Source: Impatiens glandulifera
Taxonomy: Eukaryota; Streptophyta; Magnoliopsida; Ericales; Balsaminaceae
Assembly: GCF_907164915.1 (NCBI RefSeq)
Contig: NC_061863.1
Span: forward strand, 66,579,364 to 66,643,363
DNA length: 64,000 bases
Direction of reading: 5' to 3'
Under the pieces are notes generated by a model. The model saw only the letters and a list, made by a program, of their open reading frames with translations. It was not told the origin of the DNA and did no database searches. The stretch's first letter is position 1. Each line of letters begins with the position of its first letter. A program made the position numbers and the translations under genes. Positions 34,118-46,797 of the stretch are shown one piece after another.

Positions 34118-35869
34118 ATGGTTACTGATAATGTTTACACCAATGGAGCAATCCCCACCAATAACAACAACAACGTGTTAGAGGAGAAAGTAGACGAGAT
34201 TAGACGCATTCTCGGCAAGCCAGACGGAGACTTACTTCGAATCGTCGGAGTCGGCGCAGGAGCATGGGGGAGTGTTTTCCTTGCTCTGCTCCAAGACAGT
34301 TACGGTCAATTCAGGAACAAGATTCAAATAAGACTATGGAGAAGACCGGGAAGAGCAGTTGAAAGAGCTACAGCAGAACATCTATTCGAAGTGATCAATT
34401 CAAGGGAGGATGTGTTAAGAAGGTTGATAAGAAGATGTGCTTATTTGAAATACGTCGAAGCACGGTTAGGAGACAGGACACTTTACGCGGACGAGATATT
34501 GAGAGATGGGTTCTGCTTGAATATGATCGAGACGCCACTTTGTCCGATCAAAGTTGTTACTAATTTACAAGAGGCTGTTTGGGATGCTGATATTGTTGTA
34601 AATGGATTGCCTTCTACTGAAACAAGAGAGGTTTTTGAAGAGATTAGTAAGTATTGGAAAGAAAGACTTACAATGCCTATTATTATTTCCTTGGCGAAAG
34701 GGATCGAGGCTGCATTGGAACCATTTCCTCGTATAATCACGCCTACGCAAATGATAAGCCGTGCAAGTAAATGAATTCTCTTCAAATTCCATATATGTAT
34801 CTTAATTTGGAATCACTATATTTTTGTCCTTTCTTTATTTATGTCAGCTGGAGTGCCTGTCGAGAACATTCTATACCTGGGGGGGCCGAATATAGCTTCG
34901 GAGATTTACAACAAGGAATACGCCAATGCGCGAATATGTGGAAGCGAGAAATGGAGGGTGCCCTTGGCTAAGTTTTTGAGGCAGCCTCATTTCATTGTTT
35001 GGGACAATAGTGATCTCGTTACTCACGAGGTCATGGGAGGACTAAAGAACGTTTACGCCATTGGCGCGGGTAAAATTTAAGATGAAACATGCTCGTTTGG
35101 GAACATTTTCTGTATCTGGATTTCTAATCAGATCAAAAAAGTGTTTCCAAATGTGCACATTTGTGATCTTGTAATGTTTTTCTAATGTGAACAAATATCA
35201 CAGGGATGGTTGGAGCTCTAACTAACGAAAGTGCCACGAGCAAATCAGTGTATTTTGCTCATTGCACCTCGGAAATGATATTTATCACGCATTTATTGGC
35301 TGAAGAACCGGAGAAGTTAGCCGGGCCTTTGTTGGCAGACACATATGTGACGCTCTTAAAAGGTAGAAATGCATGGTATGGTCAAATGATAGCTAAAGGA
35401 CAACTTAGCCTTGACATGGGTACTAGCATAAGTGGGAAGGGAATGATTCAGGTAAGTAACTTTAAAAGGAATGTTGAAGTCTTAATGATGTATATAAACA
35501 ACAAATAATACTTTTACCTTATCATAGGGAGTTTCGGCAGTTGGAGCTTTCTATGAACTTCTGAGTCAGGCGAGTCTAAGCGTTCCACATCCCGAAGAAG
35601 AAAACAAGTCAGTTGCACCTGTTGAGCTTTGTCCAATTTTGAAGACACTGTATAAAATTCTCATAACAAGGCAAGTTTCAGTAAGATCAAAAGAAAAATA
35701 GACATCACATAAGCATATCTCATCCCGAATGTTTGTGAATTTCAGGGAACAAAAGCCACATGCAATTCTTCAGGCGTTGAGGGATGAGACACTGAATGAT
35801 CCTAGAGACAGGATTGAGATTGCTCAGAGCCAGGCTTTCTACAGGCCTTCCCTTCTTGGGCAGCCTTGA
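34118..35869 (+). CDS. GPDHC1: Glycerol-3-phosphate dehydrogenase [NAD+], cytosolic type
   Basis: Reversible reduction of dihydroxyacetone phosphate to glycerol-3-phosphate with NADH; supplies glycerolipid backbones and helps set the cytosolic NADH/NAD balance. Five exons: 34118-34766, 34848-35069, 35204-35451, 35528-35670 and 35746-35869, giving 461 residues, the length of the plant GPDHc proteins. The Rossmann motif GAGAWG is at 46-51. Exon 2 carries GGPNIASE and, at its end, [12 protein letters not shown] with the conserved Lys. Exon 3 carries [12 protein letters not shown], and the protein ends YRPSLLGQP. There is no targeting peptide; the N-terminus is Asn-rich. Intron 4 has a GC donor (AG|GCAAGT); no nearby GT keeps the frame. 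Symbol given by resemblance to Arabidopsis GPDHc1. Converges on the next gene (239 bp between stops). Confidence 0.95.
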
Positions 35870-36108
35870 ATTTTCAGACATAATTACCAGAATTTTCAAT
35901 TTGAAGCTTCATTCTGATGTAATCCTATGATCTTCAATTTAATATGATATGGAAGTTTTTGGATCATCTCTATTTAAGCACAATATAGACAATGACATTT
36001 AGAATGTGAAATTTCCCTGCCTGTTTCTAGAAAGAAAGAAAGAAAAAAAAAGGGTATTATCTTCAGTGTTGCTTCTCAGTTCTCATGCCAATACAGAGAG
36101 CTTAAACA

Positions 36109-38354
36109 TCAACCATGTGAGCCCTTAACTGAAGGAGTTATGATGTCAAGCAGCCTTTGAGTATTCAGCTCCAACTTAACTTGTTCTTGAAGTTGGGGTT
36201 TCTTAAGTTTTGTATATCCAATCATCTTGAGCGCTTTTGCTATGAACTTCAGTTCAATTAGTGACAGACAATTCAAATCCAGTATACTTTCTATTATTTG
36301 AGGTTCTTCTGTAAAGGAGGGGGATAAAGGATTCATAATCTTTTCACCTGGATCAGATGTTGAGGATCCATCCATAGTCTCCACTACATTTTCTTGTAGC
36401 TTTGGTAGGAAGATATGAAGCCGCCTAGCCGGGGAAGATGATTTTGATCTCTTCATCCTCCTTCCCTTCAGGGACTGTTTTGATGATTCCTTTTGTTCTT
36501 GGGTTGCAGCAAAGTCTGATAAAGCTTTCTGCACTATGATTCTTCCGTTGAAGTTCAATTGTATACTGTTATTTGTTTGTAGGACTCTTCCTTTTGGCTT
36601 TGATTTTTGTGGCTTAAGAACTGAACCCTGTTTCAGTTCTTCAATTTTCTCTTCTTTAGTTATGATTGCTCTCATGGTATTCTGCATTTGCGATGGTGCT
36701 TTTTCACAATCCTCGGAACGGTATGTATCAGCTTCTTCAACTTTTATCTTCTTTGATTGTCGCTTCCTTTTTTCTAGCACTGCAATCCTTAGTAGTGAGG
36801 AAAGGGTAGCGTTGCTGTTATTCTCTTCTGGCTGGATACTTTCATCTAAGGTTGTCTTAGCTTCAGCAACTAACTGCTTTGGATCTTCAGGCTCGAACTT
36901 CATCATTTTATATGCAGATGGACAGGTTAAAAAAAGTTGTCATCTTCCATATTAAAGGAATCCAGAGATAAGCAATGACTGATCAATATTAAAGAAAAAG
37001 AAGCAATTTTTTTATGTACTAAAAAATAAAATGGAAATTGCTTGTGGCACTATAAGATTAAGAACTTGCTAAATACCTCCATTGTTTCCATAGGTGGTTT
37101 TGAGTGCTCTTGAGCTTGGAGTGGTAACTCCAAAGACAAGCTTCTATTAAGATAATTGTTTTCTTCGGTTGAATTTGATCTATCGAGACTAGAAGCAATC
37201 TCGATGGACTGGTTTTTGAGCTTCACGTCATCATCCTGTTAAACATGTCAATATTAAGCAACTAAACATTGAAGCAATTTTTGGAACTTGGTAATGACAT
37301 AGTACCGTAACTTGTCTTCCTTCAGAATTCACAAGACAACTTGAAATTTCAGTTCTTTCACTGCCTACTATAGCCTCTCTACATTCTCTCTTGAGTGTGT
37401 CTATATCATTCTCCTCAACTGACTCGTGTAGTACCTGGACAAGATCATTGGAGTATCACATAGGTTTACCACAGCTAAAGCAAGAACAAACTAAGCCGAC
37501 CTGATAGGTTCTCTTATCAGAATCAATTCTAATGTGGGGTGGGGAACACCAATTAGGCAGAGTGTAAAGGTGCCTAAGTTCTGAAACTAATCTTTATTTC
37601 TAGGAAAACTCTGTTTCAATGAAGGAGTCAAAGATGGTTACAAAGTTAAATCACATAATTGAGTTTGTCTTATTTATTACAAGACTTTACCCATAGTGAA
37701 CCAACAACAGAGCAGGAAGAAAGTGACTGTTATATGTTAAAAGTATTATCAGACCTTATCATTTTCCTGGGGGAGATCATCTCTGAGAAGAACCTTCAGC
37801 ATTTCATGCATTCCCTTAGCTGGTTCAAGATCAAATTCAAGTTCACCTTTCTCAATGCTATTCTTCAATTTCGGTATCGATATGTCAAAGCTTTTAATTT
37901 CCTGTTGCAATGTAGATGCACATTTTTCATACCATGCATCATCAGCCAAGACCAGTTCGCAATGAAGGGAGACAAGATCTTCTTCAAGCTGAGCCATCTC
38001 AGTATTTGCATTTGTTATCAATATCCTCAGCACTTGTAAACAAGATATCTCATTCAAAATATCCTCTTCTCCCGTATCTACAAGAGAAGGATGACTCAAG
38101 TAAGTAAAAGCACATCAGTAAAACCTAAAAATTATGAAACTGATAAAATCCAGTGCCACAACCATAAAGAACTTCACATTGCTGTCCAGTCTCCTCCGCA
38201 CTTACATATACATCTATAAGAAAAACAATTAGATCATAAACGGTAGCTACGCACTCAAAACTGCTTTTAGTTCTTCACAACATAAGAGTTTAATTAGAGA
38301 ATCAGAGATGTGTTCACCTTGATAATACGATGCGTCCCAAACAGCTTCATCCAT
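36109..38354 (-). CDS. Uncharacterised coiled-coil, basic protein, probably nuclear
   Basis: I do not recognise this gene. Six coding exons, 38318-38354, 38178-38213, 37755-38077, 37306-37434, 37077-37235 and 36109-36897, join in frame with GT-AG introns to 490 residues. An acceptor (tttcag) two bases before the ATG shows an intron in the 5' leader. Exon 1 starts MDEAVWDAS. Residues 25-132 are helical, acidic and heptad-like (around LEEDLVSLHCELVLADDAWYE), a likely coiled coil. The last exon has two basic clusters that look like nuclear signals (about 271-279 KRKRQSKK and 373-387 GRRMKRSKSS...). A C-terminal helical piece at about 440-475 (LIELKFIAKALKMIGYTKLKK) resembles a SAP or Rho-N type fold. 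A nucleic-acid or chromatin role is only a guess. The 36536-36955 frame on the other strand is a shadow. Confidence 0.8.
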
Positions 38355-38900
38355 CCTGAAATACAGATAAACACTATCATACGATTCATATCGCAAATCA
38401 ATAACCAACCGTCTCATTGGCAAATGAATTGACTGAAACACATCAAATTAACTTCTCTGAAACATTGATTCAAATATAATGAACATACATCATCATCATC
38501 TCATAAACAAATTAGCAATTTAATCACAAGAAAACGATAAAGCACGAATAATATGATCTTACAAAAAGAAGAAAAAACCTATTTACATTGGAAGCAAATG
38601 TGATTAGTGAACAATGCAGACGTTAGGAAGAAAGAAATGTTAATTTGATTCAGATTGCTGAAAGAGAATCATCATCAATATATGTAACAGAGAAGCTAGA
38701 ATCGACGAGAAAATGAGAAATAATATACCTAATATATATGAAGAATGGAGAAGACGATTGATTCTTCTTCTTCTTCAAGAGAAAACTAACGCTGTATTCA
38801 GTGAGTGAGAGGTAGAAGATGCTCAGAGCCTACTGTTTGCGTGCTGTACGAGTACTCTGTACTCTGTAGAAAGAAAGGAGGAATATTGTTGTCATGACAT
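38355..38900 (-). promoter_or_regulatory. 5' leader intron and promoter region of the 38354 gene
   Basis: A polypyrimidine-AG acceptor ends at 38356-38357, so transcription must start further upstream, probably near 38750-38850, where the sequence becomes less AT-rich with 'gaagaagaag' type leader words. Exact start not determined. Confidence 0.4.
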
Positions 38901-41900
38901 ACATATTCCTTCCAATATATCGAAATCAAACAGGTCTTAACGGTTTTAAATAAATAAAAATGTTTACAGTGTTTCCAAACAGACCTTTATATATATATAT
39001 ATATATTAAATTTTAATTATGAAAAAAGTATTATAATAATTTAATCAATTAAAAATTCAATGTTGAATATTTACATATTTACAGTCAAATATAAAAAAAG
39101 AAAAAAAAAATTGAATCAAACTAACCTTAGAACAGTACCTTTTCTTTTTCAGAAATAGAGAGCATTATTCTGTACTCACTCATTACTATATATTCGGTCA
39201 TCAGAAAATCAGTTTCTTTTTCATATTGTATTTATTTTAAAAGAATGATCACCTCAAATAAAAATTCACAAAGGGTTTGCCTCTAAGTCACGAAACCCAC
39301 GTTTTTTTGTTTCATAACGTTCATTTTGGGACATTTTTTTTTTTAAAATGACTATTTCGGAGCATTTTTAATTTTTTTTTTCCTACATACATGCGTTTCG
39401 GGACCTGAAATGAGAGTTTCGGAACATTTTTAATTTTCTTTTTTCTACCCACTTGCATTTCAAGACATTTTTAAAATTTTATCTCTTATATCCACATGAC
39501 ATGACATGTAAATTTGTGGACTTATTTTCTCTTAAATTTTAGTTAAGTTTATCATTTTTTATTTTAAATACATATAATATCAATATTAATTACTAAAAAA
39601 AAAAGAGTTTTAAATTGTTAAAATAAATTCATTATTTTTTAAAAATAATACTGACTATCTAAATATTTTATTTCCTTATAAATATTTTAAATTACAAAAA
39701 TATTGAAGGAATTCAAAACAAGAAAAAGTTAAAATTCCTTGTAATACATGAGGGCCATCCGGATTAAAATGGACTGCTCATGACCCGTTGACTAAACTTT
39801 TACTTATGTTACACGGGTGTTTGATTCGACATTTAATCTATAATTTGTTACAATAATTTTTGGTAGTAAACTGATGTAAATAAAATTAAAATTAAATACT
39901 GTTTAAATTAAGAATATTTTCTTTTTATCTCCACAAAGGAATAAGTTAAATCCTATAAAACTTACTTGAAAATAAATTGAAAAGAATAAATTGAATATAA
40001 GTTCATTCAAACTTATCCTAAACCTACGCATTGTTGTAGGGACCACATTAAGGCTGGTTCTGATCGTCTTTTAAATGATAAGGCGTATACTAGTACAATA
40101 AGAACAATCATAGTTGATTTCACCACCACACCAATTACAACACTGCCACTAAGATCATTTTGCTAATCTACAGTATCCGGTTTATTTAAATCAATTAAAA
40201 TTTTATATAAATATTTCAGAAATAGATTTCTTTAGTGAATAAATTAAATATAAAATATTTTAGTTAATGATTTATTTTTATTTAATTGACAAGAAAATTA
40301 ATAAAAAGACAGTAATTCAATTTTATGTTTTAATTTTTTAGTTTTAAGAAATTAATATTATTTAGTTATTATCTCCCTTTAAAAATTTTTTTATTAAATT
40401 AAAGGTATTATTCTTATTAATTATTTGAATATATCTTTATCAATTATATTATTTAAAATATATATTTATTTTAATAATTTTTCAATTTGTTTATTTTGGG
40501 TTATTTTTTATGAGATTATTTAGAAACTTGTTCAATAAAAGTAATGGTTATTTGAGATTAATTTGATTAAATTATTAAAACATTGGTTTTATATTTAAAA
40601 TTTTAAAGTAAAATAATATTTTGGTATTTAGTCTATCAATTAAATGATTTGATAGTTAAAAAAATTGTGATAAAACTAATTAAAAAAAAAAGTTAAACAA
40701 AAAAATATCTAAAACACTATAGATCAAATATTTAAATAATTGAAAATAAATATAATTTGTTGTGATTAGTTGGATTAAGATTATGATTGTAATGCTTAAT
40801 GTTAATTCCTAAAATTAAAAATATATATATATAATTAATTGTCTTTAATCTAATATTTTTAATTTGATATTTTTAAGAATACCGATTAATAAGTTTTGGT
40901 GGAGAGAAATTGTCAAACTTTCAATAATCATAGTCGCCTGACATATATTTCATAATATTATTATTACGACGATTTCTGATATTCGTTCAGAAAAGCCTGG
41001 AGAGTTAATCGTTATTTCCGAGGATTGAGCTCAATAACTTATTGAGTACCTTTTTTTCTTCATGTCATATTTTTTTTTTTGTAGCGGTACTTAAAAGATT
41101 TTTTCGTTTTTAATATTTATGGACATTTTTAGAAAAAATAAATAATATAATAAATTTATTAGTCCAAACTTTTGACACTAAACTATTTACTCTAATTGTG
41201 TATTTATCTTAACACTAATTATAATTATATTTTCATATCAAATGTTTTTACAAAATAAATGATCTGTGAAATTTATAAGCTATTTTGTAACTCAACTATG
41301 TCTTTCAAAAAAAAAATATTATTGTTTTCCCTTTGAATAGCTTATTTACAAGATCCAAAAATAATTAAGAGTCTCACTCAATCTGATATAAAATTATTAC
41401 AGAAATATATAAGGAATACAGATAAGGTTAAAATAACGTGCCAACTTAAAAGTAACAATTAAGGTAATGTTTTAATGGTCATATTTAAAGCTAATTTAAC
41501 CTATATGTATTTGATACATTCTTATGAAAAATAACTATATGTATTATTAAATTGGGAGGTTAATACTATAATAAGCATCTTTTTTGGGATAGGGTTTTTT
41601 ACTATTTTACTGGTTCTTTCTTAATATAGAAGGAATACCTAAACTACCCTCATATTCCCTTCACCTAAGAGTTTAGGAGTAGCATTACTGTGAGTCTGTG
41701 AGTTCCTTGTTTGTTTCTTTTTATTTTATTTTGTCTGTTCTTTATTTATAAAAAAAAGAAAGTAAAATACAGTTAAGACTTATTGGATATAAATTATTTA
41801 TAACTTTGTTAATATTGAAGACTTATAAAATTAAATATATAACAAAAAATAAATAATAGATATTTTAATATTGTTGATAATTAAATTAATTAATTTCTTT

Positions 41901-43790
41901 TTATAAGCTCTTTAAAAGTAATGAAATTGGAACAAGCCGTGGTGTTTTTTTAAATCTATTCATATATCATTTCAAAAGAAATTGAACACCAAGTATGATC
42001 TCTTACATAAATAAGATTATTTTCATTTAATATATCATGGGAAATTCAATTTATTATACTTTCGTATACCTTATTATAGTCATTAAAAATTGACACTTCA
42101 CTTACCTCATAATTGCATATATATATATATATATATATATATTAATTATTTTTATAATATATATATTAATGAAAATTTAAGGGTTTATGTAAATTTAAAT
42201 TTTAGGGTTTTTAAAATAATAATAATAAAAAATTAATTAATAAAATAAAATATAAATAATTAATATATTATAATACAGAGACTAAAAAAGAGATAAAAAA
42301 ATTATTTTTATAATATATATTTAATATTAAAAGAAAAAAAAATTAAATATTAAAATATGGGCCTTATAAAAATGGAGGCCCTGCAATTGCATTGGTTACT
42401 CGGGTCGGCTAACTATATTGACCGAAGACTAAACATCCGGGGAGAAAAGAATATGGAGTGTGGAATTCCTCTCATCCAACAACTAATGTACTAATTATGA
42501 AATTGTCCTGCATTTTAAGTTTTTTTTTTTTTTTTTGTGTGTGAAATAGACATAATTTTCATGTTAATTGGATCATACTAATTTTGGAAAGATGATTCTC
42601 ATGTATTTTAATTTTGGCAATACAAAATTTATATATTATAATAGTATAGGGTCGCATTAGTGTAATAATCTATTAAAATAATTTTGCGAAGTTAACGCAA
42701 AAATTATATTTTAACACATTTTGAATTTAAACCAATTTTCTTTCTAACGCACCAATTATAACCAAAACACATTTTGTGTTTAAACGTATTTTCTCTCTAC
42801 CTTTCTTTTTGGCGAATAAGTAGAAACAAATAATCTGAGTATAAACTGAATCATATCAAACGGAAGAGGACTTTTGTATAACTTTTTTACTGCTACAACA
42901 TTACAAACATTTTCAATAATGAAGAAATTGAAGACGAAACTTCACAATAAAATGGAAGAGGACTTTTTTGCCAATTTTTTTACGCTCTATATTGAACGAT
43001 TAAGTTAAGAATATAAATATATATTTTATTATGAATGAACTTTATGTTTTAAAATTTAGTAGAGCCCAACTTATTTAAAAATTATAATTTATTTTTATAA
43101 AGATAAATTATTTTGAAAATTAACTAGAAATGTCATTACAAATAATGACCGAAAGCGGGTCCAATAAATTAGAAATATAAGAAAATATAATTCCAAAGAA
43201 TTTACAATGGTTTGCGATCCAGTCAGTCGAATGGTTAATTTCACGATGATTAAATTGAACCTTGAATTCGGGGTTGAGCGTGAGAATATAAGATGAATGT
43301 CTTCGAGAATCGGAAAAATATAAGCTTTGGAGGGATGCTTAGAGAATATGATAACAGTTACTACATTTGTGTTAGATTCAATGAGAACGTTGTTTCAAGA
43401 ATTATCGATTCTGATTTAGAGGGGCCTTCCTATGACTTCTACTTCTACTTGTGTTTGTGTTGTTGAGAAGGTAATTGTGTTTAAATGATCTGAATAGAAG
43501 TGGAACTCCAAAATGGTTGGAGGGCGATGAATCACATGTTTGTTTGTCTCGATCCTTGATTCAGTTAATCTTGATTGTTCCCTCAGGTGTTTTTTCTCAT
43601 TTTCTTTCCATTCTAGAATCATTTTTGTATGTCATTTCAAATTCCATATCTCATTTTCTCATTTTCTTTCCATCCTACAATATTTTTGTATGTCATTTCA
43701 AATTCTATATCACATTACTAGAATCACGTAATGCATAATGTGTACAGTTTCGTAACTTTCGTTAACCTTCTTACAAATTGATAAATATAA
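38900..43790. other. Gene-poor spacer
   Basis: Mostly AT-rich, with stops in all frames. A tandem pair of about 60-70 bp lies at 39354-39475 (both with 'tttcgga.catttttaatttt'), and (TA)n runs at 38990-39006 and 42118-42142. No gene seen. Confidence 0.65.
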
Positions 43791-43797
43791 TAATCAA

Positions 43798-43900
43798 TAA
43801 TTTTACGTTTAAAACAATTTTCCTTTGTAGCAATAGAAACAACATTTTCAAATAAATTCTTAACCTTAGGAACGACTTTGAGTCCCCAAATTAATTTACA
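43798..43900 (-). pseudogene. LINE reverse-transcriptase zinc-binding (zf-RVT) fragment
   Basis: The minus strand reads LIWGLKVVPKVKNLFENVVS followed by IATKENCFKRKI. This closely follows the zf-RVT motif of plant LINEs (IWKLKVPPKVK..LW......LPTKENL.RR). It lies in a 116-codon frame, but only this part is recognisable, so it is a small decayed fragment. Confidence 0.6.
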
Positions 43901-44586
43901 AAGCCTATGATTAGGAGGTGTTGACGACGAGGGATTATTAGCATTGTTCTTAATAGTTGATTCATGTATACTAGCATAACTATAATTAAAAAAAAAAAAC
44001 ATCATTATTAGTACATTCCAAATTAATCTTGTAGAATATAATATAATATATCTGTAAGATATTATTAGAATCATATTTGAATGATATAGGTTATATCTAA
44101 TATATAAATATTAGATTAAACTTATAAAAAAAACTAATATAATATTGATATTATCACAATTTATCATTGTATATTAGAATAATATCTTACCTAATTAAAC
44201 TTAAAAAAAAATAAAAAATATTATAATATAATATTAATATTATCACAATTTATTATATTGTGATAATATCAGATATATTATATTATATTTTTCAAATTTG
44301 GTACATAATTGACTAATAATTGACTAATAGGAAGTTTAATTACTTTATTAGTAAATAAGTAATCAAGAATGTGATTAAGTTTAGAGGAATTCCATTTATC
44401 GTAAATGTCGATTACTTCACTAAGGGGATTACACAATATGGTTACACGAAACATAAAGAATTACCCTTTTTAACTGGATACATTTGGTACTCCAAAAATC
44501 AGTCATTTTCCGTTCACAATTTTCCAATCACAACTTTCCAATCACAATTGTCTTTGAGTTTATTCCACCCTCTAAAGAGTAAAACC

Positions 44587-45204
44587 ATCTTTATCCATGA
44601 CCAAATAATGGGTCATGATGTTGTCATGGATAATCATGTCAATTTATCATGACCAAATGTTTGGTCATTCCATAACCAAAACTAAAATCAAGTCATTGGA
44701 TCTTTGTTTTTGTCATATTATGATAAAAATCACAACCAAAGTCATCTAATCAAATGCTGTCATTTGTTAGCATTTGATTGGTTACCCAGATTTTCTTTAT
44801 CTCTTATCTTTAAAATCCGATTTTAATATTATTTATAATTTTTTTTTTAAATTATATCAAAGTTCATAATTTTTCGAGATCTATAAATAGAGACCACTCT
44901 TGCTATATTTCGGAGCACAAAAAAATCACAATTTTCTCTATTTTTACTAATTATCCTCATTTGTTTATAATTATCCATAATTAATATGTATAAAAATATT
45001 ATTAGGTATAAAAATTAGAAATTAAATATTATTATTATATTTAAAAATTATTTATTATTTTTTTAATTTAAAAATAAAAATATTATTTTTTAATTCATGA
45101 TCAAGATTTAATTGGTCATGGATAAACATAATGACCAAAATCTTGGTCATAAAGGTGTTGTCATGATATGACCATGATCAAAAAGTGGGTAATGGATAAG
45201 GATA
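44587..45204. mobile_element. Inverted-repeat element (MITE-like), about 620 bp
   Basis: Left 'atctttatccatgacc' and right complement 'atccttatccattacc' form the termini. Further in, 'gtcatgatgttgtcatgg', 'tggtcatgg' and 'ggtcataaaggtgttgtcatg' blocks continue the inverted match. The centre contains a TATA-like word (44881-44890, ctataaatag). No clear target duplication and no protein. Confidence 0.65.
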
Positions 45205-46797
45205 CTGTAAGAATATTTTGCCAAACCATTTAGAGTTATATATAAAAATTGTAATAAAATATTCATTTATAAATAATCTTATTATTGTATTTTTTTTTAA
45301 GAGCTTGTTTTACTTATGGTTATTTGAATTTTATGATTTTTTGATTAAAAAATGTATATTTGTAAATTATCTAGATTAAATTTTTGTTTTTATTATTATT
45401 TTTAAATAAAAACTTAATTGATAAATTATGTAATATAATCTTTTAAAAATAAAAAATAAATCATAGCTAATATATATATATATATATATATGATGATGAA
45501 TGAAAATGGTTTTCACGGAATTCATCAATTAAAAGAAGGAGAAAAAAAGAGTGAAATGTATTTTTAAAATGATAAATAATTTTTTCACTATATTTTGTGG
45601 TGAGTTTTGAATAGAGACTCTAATTCGTGAATATTGCTAGATTCAACTTCTTATTAGGTTAGTTATTTTTTTAATTTATATTATACTCTTTATTAATATT
45701 ATTATTATTTAATAAACTAAATTTATATATTTATTTAGCTATTACATATAATATACTATTGTAATATAATTAAGTATAAATAATTTTAATATTATAATTT
45801 TCATTATTAAAAATAATATACTTATAAAAATAGTACTTTTATTAAGTATTATCAGTTTTTTCTATAATTTAATTAAATTATAATAATATTATTTATTTAT
45901 ATATATATTTGTTACAATCAATTAATAATAATATTATATTTCTAATAATAAATAAATAATGAAAATAATAATACTTAAATATTATGCCGGATAACTTAAC
46001 TTAATAAGAATTTATAAAATGTTAAACACGTTACTCAAAAATATATAAAAAAAAAAAAAAATCACCAAAATATACATATAAAAAAATCACAAAAAAACCC
46101 ACTTTATCCTTCTAATTACTATTATATTATAAAGTTTGTAAAGATTCTTCATTTTCTTTCTTATTACAGTATCCACAAACAAATTTCTTTTATCAATTTT
46201 TTAATAAAATAATTATTTTTTTCCGTACAAGTATAACAAACTTCCTAAGAGATTAATTTCAAACATTATTTACAAAAATAGATATAAAATAGAAAAAAAA
46301 AGTGAAGAGAGAAATTATAAATATATATATTTATTAAGTTTTAACAAATTATAAATTAATAATATAATATATAAATATTTAATATTTAATATATAAAGGT
46401 ATAATAGTCTTTTATATCTTCACTTTATTTAAAAGAGTTAAAAACAAAATTGTATATCAATATACTGTAAATAATAGGTTTTTTTATTGGTAATAATAAT
46501 AATAATACAGAATCAATATTTTTTTTAGGTTAAAGTTGTTTCTAAATAATAAAAAAAAAAAAAAAAATGAACTGGCTGTTTGTTTGATTTGGTCATCATC
46601 TCTTTCTTTCTGTGATAGAAAGAAAGAAAGAAAACATAAAGGAGTGAGACAAAGGGAATTGGGCTGGTCGATCGATCGAAGATGATGATGAAGAAAACAA
46701 CAACAACAACCCACTTTGCCATTTAGAGCTTGAAAACACCCAAATCACATCTACTACTTCATCTTCATCACCAGAGAGAGAAAGAGAAAGAAGATTA
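45205..46797. other. AT-rich spacer and leader of the transporter gene
   Basis: No gene seen up to the transporter. The last 150 bp are less AT-rich, with 'gatcgatcga' and GA-rich leader sequence before the ATG. An antisense frame at 46596-46886 is a shadow. Confidence 0.55.

Noticed and set aside
36536..36955. 139-codon plus-strand frame
   Set aside because: Complement of the last exon of the 490-residue minus-strand gene; that gene has matching splice sites and this frame has none.
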